NCBI GenBank assembly: GCA_009684515.1
Contig: WKKS01000004.1
Location: forward strand, 1-64,000
DNA from: Geobacter sp.
GTDB taxonomy: Bacteria > Desulfobacterota > Desulfuromonadia > Geobacterales > Pseudopelobacteraceae
Direction: 5' to 3'
Length of the DNA: 64,000 nucleotides
Of the stretch, positions 51,844 to 59,748 are shown piece by piece. The stretch's first letter is position 1; each line of letters begins with the position of its first letter. The notes under the pieces were generated by a model. It saw nothing but the letters and a program-made list of their open reading frames with translations. It had not been told where the DNA came from and did no database searches. A program made the translations under genes and the position numbers.

Positions 51844-52218
51844 TCAATTATCCTGGGCAAGTTTTTGATCAATAGACTGACGAATCTCTTCCATGACCTT
51901 ATCAGAATCGTCACTATTGTAGGCGACTATGTTCTTAAGATGCATGTATGAATCCAGGTCAATCTTGTCAAAGGTGAAAGCCATGCAATCATCGACAACA
52001 CGGGCGACTTTCCCACTGAAATTTATCTTTATTTCCGGAAGCGTGCCGGTCAGGACCATTGATATCTCGACCATTTCCCCTTCCGGCAAGCGTTCATCTG
52101 TCAACAAGAGCATGCCGGTCATGCTGAGGTTCTCCACCGTCCCCCGGAACTGCCGCCCGGCGGTGGCTATTGTTGCCTCAACGTTAAAATGTACCCTGGA
52201 GAACTTACGAGTACTCAT
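51844..52218 (-). CDS. PilZ-domain c-di-GMP-binding protein
   Basis: A 124-residue cytoplasmic single-domain protein. The c-di-GMP motif appears as RKFSR (residues 4-8, RxxxR) and NLSMTGM (near 29-35, (D/N)xSxxG). A C-terminal helical tail ([15 protein letters not shown]) may contact a partner. GGGAGGTG precedes the ATG. It lies 28 nt upstream of the chemoreceptor-like gene, so the two are probably co-transcribed and could link c-di-GMP to taxis or surface behaviour. Confidence 0.9.
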   Translation of the reverse strand: MSTRKFSRVHFNVEATIATAGRQFRGTVENLSMTGMLLLTDERLPEGEMVEISMVLTGTLPEIKINFSGKVARVVDDCMAFTFDKIDLDSYMHLKNIVAYNSDDSDKVMEEIRQSIDQKLAQDN

Positions 52219-52294
52219 CCGACACCTCCCGTGCCTACAAGCCAGCTACTGGATAATAATTGCGTGGATTGGCGTTCACTCAACGGCCAGCTGA

Positions 52295-53272
52295 CTATGC
52301 TTTGCCGGCTGACCCCAGAACAGCTTCATTCTTGTGTTTGACCAGTTTGACCAGCTCTTTGCGGGCCTCACCCAGATACTTGCGCGGATCAAATTCCTTG
52401 GGGTCTTTGGCAAAATATTCACGAATCTTTGCGGTCACGGCCAAGCGCCCGTCGGAATCGATATTGATCTTGCAGACCGCACTGGCGGCCGCCTGACGCA
52501 ACTGCTCTTCCGGAATGCCGACCGCACCTTCCAGTTTGCCGCCATATTGATTAATCAGGCTGACATACTCCTGCACAACCGAGGAAGCACCATGCAGAAC
52601 GATAGGAAAACCGGGAATGCGCTTTTCGCACTCATCCAGGATATCAAAACGCAACGGTGGAACCGGCTGGCCGGCTTTGAACTTGAAGGCACCGTGGCTG
52701 GTTCCGATTGAAATGGCCAGTGAATCAACTCCGGTTTTCTTGACAAAATCCTCGACCTCTTCCGGCTTTGTATAAGTGGAATGCTCGGAGGAGACTTCAT
52801 CCTCGATACCGGCCAGGACGCCCAGTTCGGCTTCAACGGTGACGTCAAACTGATGGGCATAATCGGCAACTTTTTTGGCAAGCGCCACGTTTTCTTCATA
52901 CGGCAGGTGCGAGCCGTCGATCATAACCGAGGAAAAACCGCTGTCGATGCACGACTTGCAAAGCTCAAAAGTATCACCATGGTCAAGATGGAGACAAATC
53001 GGAATATTGGAGCCAGCTTCACGTGCCATTTGAACAGCCCCCATCGCCATGCAGCGCAGCATGGTTTCGTTGGCATAGCTGCGTGCTCCCTTGGAAACCT
53101 GAATAATGACCGGGGAGTTCGTTTCGGTGCAGGCTGTTATAATCGCCTGGAGCTGTTCCAGATTATTGAAATTGTAGGCCGGTATCGCATATTTGCCGGC
53201 CATCGCCTTGGCAAACATCTCTTTGGTGTTGGACAACCCCAGCTCACGGTAATGAACCTTCTGCTTTTCCAT
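52295..53272 (-). CDS. fba: Class II fructose-bisphosphate aldolase
   Basis: A 325-residue cytoplasmic zinc aldolase of glycolysis and gluconeogenesis. Motifs are YAIPAYNFNNLEQ (near 28), PICLHLDHGDTFE (zinc His and catalytic Asp, near 92), SVMIDGSHLPYEEN, VEAELGVLAGIEDEV, IGTSHGAFKF and LHGASSV. Length and motifs fit the class IIB enzymes. GAGGAGGGG precedes the ATG. It is divergent from mnmH. Confidence 0.96.
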   Translation of the reverse strand: MEKQKVHYRELGLSNTKEMFAKAMAGKYAIPAYNFNNLEQLQAIITACTETNSPVIIQVSKGARSYANETMLRCMAMGAVQMAREAGSNIPICLHLDHGDTFELCKSCIDSGFSSVMIDGSHLPYEENVALAKKVADYAHQFDVTVEAELGVLAGIEDEVSSEHSTYTKPEEVEDFVKKTGVDSLAISIGTSHGAFKFKAGQPVPPLRFDILDECEKRIPGFPIVLHGASSVVQEYVSLINQYGGKLEGAVGIPEEQLRQAAASAVCKINIDSDGRLAVTAKIREYFAKDPKEFDPRKYLGEARKELVKLVKHKNEAVLGSAGKA

Positions 53273-53324
53273 TTTCCCCTCCTCGGATGTGGTATTTTAA
53301 TGATGACGCATCAACGCCAAATCA

Positions 53325-53354
53325 TTGTAAATCAGCATCTGCGACAGGTATAAA
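53325..53354 (+). promoter_or_regulatory. Possible promoter of mnmH
   Basis: TTGTAA (53325-53330), 18 nt, TATAAA (53349-53354). A second -10-like TATAAT lies at about 53371 without a good -35. Confidence 0.35.
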
Positions 53355-53455
53355 TACCATGCAAACTGCCTATAATCAAGGTGTAAACGCGAACAGTTTC
53401 TGTTGCCAGATACGGGTGACTCACCTATAATGCGCGTCGCGGAGAATTTGACACC

Positions 53456-54493
53456 ATGCCTGAAAAACTTTCTTTTACCCCCTCTTTACTTGACAGCCAC
53501 TGCATCATTGATGTCCGGACCCCGCTTGAGTTTGCAGAAGACCACTTGCCTGGCGCCCATAATGTCCCGATATTATCAAACGAAGAACGGGTCGAAATCG
53601 GCACCATTTACAAACAGCAAGGCTCGCAGCAGGCCCGCATTCGCGGGATGGAGCTGACTTGCGGCAGATTTGCCGCCATGACCCGGGAAGCGGTTTCCCA
53701 TGCCGATGGCAAGCCGATTCTGGTCTACTGCTGGCGGGGGGGGATGCGCAGCCTGTCGATGGCCATTTTGATTGAATCATGCGGCTACCCGGTCGTACAG
53801 CTGCGGGGAGGCTACAAGGCTTTTCGTAACCAGTTGACAGCCTATTTTGAAGATTTCAAGCCACCCGCACCCCTGATTGTCATCCACGGCATGACCGGCA
53901 GCGGCAAGACGACTTTCATCAACGGCCTTGACCAAAATTCCTGGACAGTGATTGACCTTGAAGGACTGGCCCGACATCGCGGCTCCGCCTTCGGCTCGCT
54001 CGGACTGGGAGAGCAGCCAACGCAGAAGCGGTTTGACACGCAACTATGGGACGCATTGCGTCAGGCTCCCACCGACAGGCCGATCGTTCTGGAAGGCGAA
54101 AGCCAGCGCATCGGGCGCATTACATTGCCGGGTAACTTTTACAACGTCATGGCGGGAAGCTGCAAGATCTGGTGCAATGTTTCAACAGACACACGGGTGG
54201 ATCGCTTGACAGAGGAATATGCACATCAGGAGTACCGGGAACCGATGGCGGAAGCGCTGGAGCGCATCAAAAAAAGATTGGGCGGAGTACATTACAGCGA
54301 ACTGAAAGGCATGCTGGACGGCTGGAACATACCGGGCGTAGCACGCGGGCTGATCGAAAAATACTACGACAAGCTTTATTACAAACACCGGCCATGGACG
54401 CCTGACCTGGAGCTTGACCTGGAAAGTTTTCAGGATGGCGAACAAAAAATGCTTGTTTATTGGACAGGCCGCAACTCCAGCTCAGCCGGTTAG
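53456..54493 (+). CDS. mnmH: tRNA 2-selenouridine synthase
   Basis: A 345-residue cytoplasmic enzyme (SelU/YbbB) that replaces sulfur of 2-thiouridine in tRNA wobble positions with selenium, via selenophosphate. The N-terminal rhodanese domain has IIDVRTPLEFAEDHLPGA and the active-site Cys92 in VYCWRGGMRS. A P-loop follows (GMTGSGKTTF, near 145). The C-terminal part binds tRNA (LTEEYAHQEYREPMAEALERI). GGAG precedes the ATG. It implies a selenophosphate synthetase elsewhere in the genome. Confidence 0.96.
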   Translation: MPEKLSFTPSLLDSHCIIDVRTPLEFAEDHLPGAHNVPILSNEERVEIGTIYKQQGSQQARIRGMELTCGRFAAMTREAVSHADGKPILVYCWRGGMRSLSMAILIESCGYPVVQLRGGYKAFRNQLTAYFEDFKPPAPLIVIHGMTGSGKTTFINGLDQNSWTVIDLEGLARHRGSAFGSLGLGEQPTQKRFDTQLWDALRQAPTDRPIVLEGESQRIGRITLPGNFYNVMAGSCKIWCNVSTDTRVDRLTEEYAHQEYREPMAEALERIKKRLGGVHYSELKGMLDGWNIPGVARGLIEKYYDKLYYKHRPWTPDLELDLESFQDGEQKMLVYWTGRNSSSAG

Positions 54494-54557
54494 CAGACCA
54501 TTGGCTCAGTTTCTGCAAATGCGTCACCAGAAGATTTATCGGTGGAGGCAATCAATC

Positions 54558-55097
54558 ATGAGAGTAGCATTACTGTTTTTTATGGCCCTGGTACTTGCCG
54601 GATGCGCCCATGTCATGAGCGAAGCAGGCTTGAAGCTGGTTGACAGTTCGGTTAATTACACAGAACTGAGCAGGAATCCGGAAATACACTCCGGCAAGCG
54701 CGTCATGATCGGCGGAATCATTGCCGGAACCAGGAGCAGTGGCGATGTCATAATGCTGGAAGTGACACAGCTTGAGCTGTTGAATAACGGCGTACCGGAC
54801 GAAACATCAACGTCTGGCGGCCGGTTTCTGGCCATCAGCAGCGAGCTGATCGACCCTTTGATCTACAGGCCGGGCAACCTTGTCACGATTATCGGAGAGG
54901 TAAAAGGCAAAAAGATTCAAAAACTGGAGAGCGTGGATTACCCATACCCGCTTATATCGGTAAAAGAGCTGCGGATGTTCCGGAAATCCGAACCTTTCGC
55001 CACCTATCCGAACAATCCTTATCAAAACCGGGTTGACGATGGGAAACTGATGCTTCGTCCTCCCGGACCGACCAGCGGAGAACCCAAAAGCCCTTAA
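54558..55097 (+). CDS. Slp-family outer-membrane lipoprotein
   Basis: A 179-residue lipoprotein. The signal peptide ends in the lipobox LAGC (Cys near 15). The body matches the Slp (starvation lipoprotein) family: NPEIHSGKRVMIGGIIAGTR, MLEVTQLELLNNGVP and RFLAISSELIDPLIYRPGNLVTIIGEV. In E. coli Slp is induced on carbon starvation and stationary phase; its molecular role is unknown. The ATG at 54558 has GGAGG upstream. It lies 64 nt after mnmH and overlaps the convergent gluQRS stop by 4 nt. Confidence 0.85.
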   Translation: MRVALLFFMALVLAGCAHVMSEAGLKLVDSSVNYTELSRNPEIHSGKRVMIGGIIAGTRSSGDVIMLEVTQLELLNNGVPDETSTSGGRFLAISSELIDPLIYRPGNLVTIIGEVKGKKIQKLESVDYPYPLISVKELRMFRKSEPFATYPNNPYQNRVDDGKLMLRPPGPTSGEPKSP

Positions 55098-56023
55098 ATC
55101 GGCAAGGAACCGCCATGCGCCGGGATCAGAGCCGCATCAAAACCGGCAATCCCCCACTCCAAAAGCTCCGCGCAACCTGATCCGTACAGTTCAGGCGGTG
55201 GATTTTGCCCCAGAAAGCGCAACACAGCCAGCAACAGTTGCCCTTCTCTCCCTTTTAAGCTGGAAAGTTGATGAGAAACCAGATGATCGCGCTTGCTCAA
55301 CTTTGAACCGCCAGGACCGGTCACCAGCGGCAGGTGGCAGTAATCCGGCTGCGGCAAACCCAGTATCCGTTGCAGGTATACCTGCCGCGGAGTTGACGAA
55401 AGCAGATCATCTCCCCGCACCACCTGATTGACACCAGCCACTCCATCGTCAACAACCACCGCCAGTTGATACAGATACTCAGCAGCGCCCCTTCGAATCG
55501 CAAAATCCCCGCAGACTTTGGTCAGATCCTGACATATAACTCCCCGCCGCAGATCGCTGAAACAGACTTCACCATCAGGCGATTTTATCCGCCAGGAGCG
55601 CACCACCCCACCCGCCTTCATACCGGTCCGGCAGCTGCCGGGATATGGTGGGCCGTCGTCATCGGAATGCGGGGCGGAAGCGGCCAGGGCGATTTCCTTG
55701 CGCGAACAGCTGCAGGGATAAAGCAGATTCCTGGCCTGCAACAGCTCAAAGGCCTGCCGGTAATACTCCTGATTCAAACTCTGGCGGGCAACCTCGCCAT
55801 CCCAGAACAGGCCGAATGACTCCAGCGTCCGCATGATATCGTCGGACATTCCGGCTACCTGGCGGGGGGCGTCCAGATCGTCAAGACGCAGCAGCCAGCG
55901 GCCTCCGGCGCGCTTTGCCATCAGATAACTTCCAACCGCCGCCACCAGAGAGCCGCTGTGCAGACAACCGGTGGGGGACGGGGCAAAGCGGCCGGTGACC
56001 GGCTTTGATGCCGTTACTTCCAC
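55094..56023 (-). CDS. gluQRS: Glutamyl-Q tRNA(Asp) synthetase
   Basis: A 309-residue cytoplasmic paralogue of glutamyl-tRNA synthetase lacking the anticodon-binding domain. It attaches glutamate to queuosine in tRNA-Asp. The HIGH-like motif is in GRFAPSPTGCLHSGSL, zinc ligands are CSCS and a downstream Cys pair, and the KMSKS-like motif is SKLSKRD. It starts with GTG at 56023, only 6 nt after the ppnP stop, without a clear ribosome site, so translation is probably coupled to ppnP. Confidence 0.95.
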   Translation of the reverse strand: MEVTASKPVTGRFAPSPTGCLHSGSLVAAVGSYLMAKRAGGRWLLRLDDLDAPRQVAGMSDDIMRTLESFGLFWDGEVARQSLNQEYYRQAFELLQARNLLYPCSCSRKEIALAASAPHSDDDGPPYPGSCRTGMKAGGVVRSWRIKSPDGEVCFSDLRRGVICQDLTKVCGDFAIRRGAAEYLYQLAVVVDDGVAGVNQVVRGDDLLSSTPRQVYLQRILGLPQPDYCHLPLVTGPGGSKLSKRDHLVSHQLSSLKGREGQLLLAVLRFLGQNPPPELYGSGCAELLEWGIAGFDAALIPAHGGSLPI

Positions 56024-56028
56024 AGCTG

Positions 56029-56343
56029 CTAGTTTACGAAAGAACAGCAGTAATCCGAAACGGTTGCAACCTTCATAAGGAACGTTGAATTGGCCGGGAC
56101 ATCAAACGACTGCCCTCCAACCACTTTTTTCCAATCGGCATCACCCTTCATCTGCCATTCAAGCTCTCCCGACAGAATTTCCATTACCTCAGCCGCGGCG
56201 GTGGAAAATTCATACTCGCCAGCCTGCATGATCCCCAATGTTTTCTTGCTGCCGTCAGCAAAAATTACCGAATGGCTTGCGACTTTGCCGCCAAAATAGA
56301 TATTGGCTTTTTTGATTACTGTGACGTTTGCAAACTCCGACAT
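56029..56343 (-). CDS. ppnP: Pyrimidine/purine nucleoside phosphorylase
   Basis: A 104-residue cytoplasmic cupin-fold enzyme (formerly DUF1255/YaiE) that phosphorolyses diverse nucleosides. The length and features are typical: KANIYFGGKVASHSVIFADGSKKTLGIM-like start region, GEYEFSTAAAEVMEILSGELE and VPANSTFLMKV. AGGAGG precedes the ATG, and a compact promoter lies upstream. gluQRS follows 5 nt later. Confidence 0.95.
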   Translation of the reverse strand: MSEFANVTVIKKANIYFGGKVASHSVIFADGSKKTLGIMQAGEYEFSTAAAEVMEILSGELEWQMKGDADWKKVVGGQSFDVPANSTFLMKVATVSDYCCSFVN

Positions 56344-56375
56344 AAAATCCTCCTGATTTGTGAAATATCCCGCAT

Positions 56376-56404
56376 GTTATAAACGGAGTGACATGACGAG
56401 GCAA
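56376..56404 (-). promoter_or_regulatory. Promoter of ppnP-gluQRS
   Basis: Minus strand TTGCCT (56399-56404), 17 nt, TATAAC (56376-56381). Its -35 begins 2 nt after the T tract of the preceding terminator. Confidence 0.65.
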
Positions 56405-56406
56405 AT

Positions 56407-56439
56407 AAAAAAGCCCGCTGCATTTCGACAGCGGGCTTT
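56407..56439 (-). terminator. Rho-independent terminator of the glycine-zipper gene
   Basis: Perfect 11-bp stem (AAAGCCCGCTG/CAGCGGGCTTT, 8-nt loop) followed on the minus strand by six T, 27 nt after the stop at 56467. Confidence 0.92.
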
Positions 56440-56466
56440 CTGAAACAGATTTCGAATATCAGGAAT

Positions 56467-56859
56467 TCAGTTAAAGGTGCCCCTCAGGATACTGGCATGC
56501 CACATCACCATGGTCTGGCCGGTGGATGGAGACTCTCTCAGGTCGGGAATGATGGTCGGCACGGCAATCCTGACCCGGCCATTATTAATTTCAGCCAGTG
56601 CGCGGGCCGACTTTGCCATACCGTAGGCGGTACCGGCCAGCACGCCGGAAGCGGCGCCATAGCCGATATAAGACAGGTGATCAGCCGGTTTATTTGTGAA
56701 AGCCAGGATGGCGCCACCAACCAGCGCCCCGATACCGGCACCATAGAAGGCATCCTCAAACACTTCGCGCAGCGTATTGTCCGCCGCGTGGGCTGAAGAA
56801 ACGGACGTCAGGAATGACAGGCAGATCACAAGCGCAAGCAGCTGTTTGAGTTGTTTCAT
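56467..56859 (-). CDS. Exported glycine-zipper protein of unknown function
   Basis: A 130-residue protein with a signal peptide (about 1-26, ending AHAA). Two glycine-rich hydrophobic segments, GAGIGALVGGAILAF (about 41-55) and YGAASGVLAGTAYGMA (about 67-82), resemble glycine-zipper segments that insert into or pack at membranes. The C-terminus (about 95-130) is a beta-rich tail. I do not recognise a family with a known role. It stands alone between the tRNA nucleotidyltransferase and ppnP, with its own terminator. Confidence 0.75.
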   Translation of the reverse strand: MKQLKQLLALVICLSFLTSVSSAHAADNTLREVFEDAFYGAGIGALVGGAILAFTNKPADHLSYIGYGAASGVLAGTAYGMAKSARALAEINNGRVRIAVPTIIPDLRESPSTGQTMVMWHASILRGTFN

Positions 56860-57069
56860 ATATGTATGCCTTTCGAAGACAATTTCAGAATGTGCGATTC
56901 ACCGAGCAAGAAGCGCGCCACTCGACAGCATTACCGCGCTTCGAGTCAGACAAGCGTGTAATATCGTCAACTTGCATCAATTCCACATCAGGAGTGTAAA
57001 ACCGGCACTTCGGCATAAATGTATTCTATCCGCCACGGTGTTGCAGTTACGACACACCACTCATGCTGC

Positions 57070-59706
57070 TTACCGAATCAGTGAAAGCGCCAAAACCTGT
57101 TCGTCTTCACGACTGTCCACCTCGCCATCCAGCCTGGCCCGCAGCAAGCGCTCTTTTACCCTCCCAAGGTCCGGACCGGGCTGGAAACCGAGGTTCAACA
57201 GGTCATTGCCGTCAAGCAGCGGTGCAACATCACGCAGCTTTGTCAAATAAAGCGAAACAAAGCGGCGCACCTGCTCGTTGCTGGCGCGGGACGCCAGATA
57301 AAGCAGCATTTCCAGCGAAAATATGCTGAACCAGGCGTATAATTCGCTGTTACGCACATCAGAGGCATGTTTCAGGCGGCGCTTAATGGCCGCCAGAGTT
57401 TTGTACGCCAGAGAGCGCTGGCTGTGCAACTGGTCGGCAAAACGCCCCGGAACCGAGAGTCGCCGACAGGCATCACTGAATTCATCCCCTTTAAGGCCAT
57501 CGAACATTGCCATAAAATAGACCTGCCACTGTTCACATGGGTCGTCCAGATACAGCAGACGAAACCAGGCCATGACCTGACCCGCCTCGCGCAGCACCCG
57601 CTCGGTGGCCGGCACCAGTTTAAGCGCCGGATGAATGACCGGCAGCAACCCCAGGACAGACAGACGCCGTATGGCGGCCGTCGGCTCCTTTTCGCGCAGA
57701 ATCTGTACCAGTTCGCTGAAGAGTCGCTCCCCTCCCAGCTTGTCGAGCAGATGCATCCGCACCGCACTGCGGATCAACTTCTCGGTGTGCGGAGCGATAC
57801 GAAAACCAAGGCGCTGTTCGAATCGTATGGCACGGAAGACCCGGGTTGGATCTTCCACAAATGACAGATTGTGCAGGACCCTGACGGTTTCTTCCTGAAT
57901 ATCCTGCTGGCCGCCGAAATGGTCGGTCAGACGACCGAACCTTTCTTTATTGATGCAGAGCGCCAGCGTGTTTATCGTGAAATCGCGCCGGTACAGGTCG
58001 TGCCGGAGTGAAGCGCGCTCCACTGTCGGCAGAGCTCCGGGTGATTCGTAATATTCCAGCCTGGTGCTGGCCACATCGACCTTGCTGCCATCAGGAAAGA
58101 TCAGTACAGCGGTGCCGAATTTCTTGTGGCTGCGAACACGGCAATTGTGACGCTCGGCAAAATGCTCGGCAAAGAAGATGCCATCCCCATCAACGGTGAC
58201 ATCGATGTCCAGATTATCGATCCCCAGCAGCAGATCGCGCACAAAACCGCCAACCGCATAAACCGGCAAACCCAGTTCGTCGCCGACTTCACCCAGGTTT
58301 CGCAGAAGCAGGCGCCGTTGATCGTCAAGTCGCTTGACCATCAGCCCCAGGACAGAACGGCTGCGGGTCGGCAGCTTCAGGGCTTCGACATCGTAGAGCG
58401 ACTCGCTCTGTCCCTTGCGTCCACCGTAGATATGGCGCAGCAGATCCGTCCTGGTAACTGCGCCAGCCAGCCGCCCCCCGTCAAAAACCGGCACAAAGCG
58501 GCGGTTACCCTCGACCATGTACTCCTGAATATCGGCCAGCGGGGTATCGGGAGCGGCCTGCAGATACTCGGTATGCATGAAATCGGTCACCGGCGATTGG
58601 CCAAGATCGTGATAAAGCGCCTTTTCGACGATTTTGCGCGAAATGATGCCGATCATCCGGTCTCCGGACATGACCGGCATGGCATTACAGTTATAGCGGG
58701 TCAACAGCTCACGCGCCTCGGCAATATCAACAGTATCCGGGACCGTTTTAACCGACGTCGACATCAGGTCGGACGCCAGCACATTCGAACTTACCGAGAA
58801 CCTTAAATACTCGTCCAGTCGTTCCAGCACCTGCTGCAGCGACCGGTCATGAATTGAAGCGGAAGCGGCGGAAGCATGCCCGCCACCTTGAAAACGCTTC
58901 ATGATTTCACCGGCGTTAACTTCCGGAACGCGGCTGCGGGCCACGATATAGACGTTATCCTCCATGGACACCACCACGAACAGGGCGTCCAGATTCTGCA
59001 TATCCCGCATCAGGTGCACCAGTGAGGCAATATCGCCAATGTAATGGTCGCAGGAAGCGTGGGCAATCGAGATGACAATGCCATTGATCGAGGTCGAACG
59101 GAGGGTGGTCAGCAGCTGACGCAACAATCCCATCTGGGATTTGTTCAACTCCGGGGTCAGTGCCTCGCTGACAATAGACAACCTTGCACCCTGCCCCAGC
59201 AGCCAACCGGCTGCGCGGTAATCCTCCTGGGTCGTGGAGACAAACAGCAGTCGGCCGGTGTCCTCATGGATGCCGAGCGTGATCATGGTCGCTTCTTCCG
59301 GAGTCAGGGTGATCCCACGCTCCATCAGCAGAGCCGTCAGCAGCGTTGAAGCAGAACCACAGCTGGTGATCACTCCGCCACCCGGTGTTATGCTTTCAGC
59401 TGTCACCGGATGGTGGTCGTAGATATGGATTTCAAGGCCGGGACGGTCAAGAATTTCGGCAAAGCGGCCGATGCGGGCAGCATCCTGGCAATCGACAATA
59501 ATCAGCCGGCTGATGCTGTCCAGATCGATCTCTTTGGCTCGGGTAAGCTGGGGCAGGTATTCGGGATGGCGTTCGACAAAATCTCGAACGCCTTTTTCCT
59601 GTGAACCCGGAAACGAAATCAACGCACCGGGATACAGCCTGGCAGCAGCGGTCATGGCTCCCAGGCAATCAAAATCGGCATTTATGTGGGTGGTGATGAC
59701 ATCCAT
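57070..59706 (-). CDS. tRNA nucleotidyltransferase with N-terminal DHH/DHHA1 and CBS domains (A-adding type)
   Basis: An 878-residue cytoplasmic protein. The N-terminal DHH phosphoesterase region has TTHINADFDCLGAM, IIVDCQDA and IYDHHPVT, and a GGGHASAASASI DHHA1 motif near 290. A CBS pair (about 310-430) follows. The class II nucleotidyltransferase has VGGFVRDLLLG, DIDVTVDGDG (metal-binding DxD) and RRDFTINTLA, then the HD-less C-terminal RNA-binding helices. This architecture is known in A-adding enzymes of bacteria that split CCA addition between CC- and A-adding enzymes, so a separate CC-adding enzyme is expected elsewhere. The ATG at 59706 is preferred to the TTG at 59730. Confidence 0.9.
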   Translation of the reverse strand: MDVITTHINADFDCLGAMTAAARLYPGALISFPGSQEKGVRDFVERHPEYLPQLTRAKEIDLDSISRLIIVDCQDAARIGRFAEILDRPGLEIHIYDHHPVTAESITPGGGVITSCGSASTLLTALLMERGITLTPEEATMITLGIHEDTGRLLFVSTTQEDYRAAGWLLGQGARLSIVSEALTPELNKSQMGLLRQLLTTLRSTSINGIVISIAHASCDHYIGDIASLVHLMRDMQNLDALFVVVSMEDNVYIVARSRVPEVNAGEIMKRFQGGGHASAASASIHDRSLQQVLERLDEYLRFSVSSNVLASDLMSTSVKTVPDTVDIAEARELLTRYNCNAMPVMSGDRMIGIISRKIVEKALYHDLGQSPVTDFMHTEYLQAAPDTPLADIQEYMVEGNRRFVPVFDGGRLAGAVTRTDLLRHIYGGRKGQSESLYDVEALKLPTRSRSVLGLMVKRLDDQRRLLLRNLGEVGDELGLPVYAVGGFVRDLLLGIDNLDIDVTVDGDGIFFAEHFAERHNCRVRSHKKFGTAVLIFPDGSKVDVASTRLEYYESPGALPTVERASLRHDLYRRDFTINTLALCINKERFGRLTDHFGGQQDIQEETVRVLHNLSFVEDPTRVFRAIRFEQRLGFRIAPHTEKLIRSAVRMHLLDKLGGERLFSELVQILREKEPTAAIRRLSVLGLLPVIHPALKLVPATERVLREAGQVMAWFRLLYLDDPCEQWQVYFMAMFDGLKGDEFSDACRRLSVPGRFADQLHSQRSLAYKTLAAIKRRLKHASDVRNSELYAWFSIFSLEMLLYLASRASNEQVRRFVSLYLTKLRDVAPLLDGNDLLNLGFQPGPDLGRVKERLLRARLDGEVDSREDEQVLALSLIR

Positions 59707-59748
59707 CTTTTTTTCAGCACTCCCGGACAACAGGCATCAAAACGTTCC

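Noticed and set aside
56990..57069. A terminator after the tRNA nucleotidyltransferase gene
   Set aside because: The CCGGCACTTCGG sequence near 57000 allows only about three base pairs before mismatches, so no credible hairpin can be drawn.
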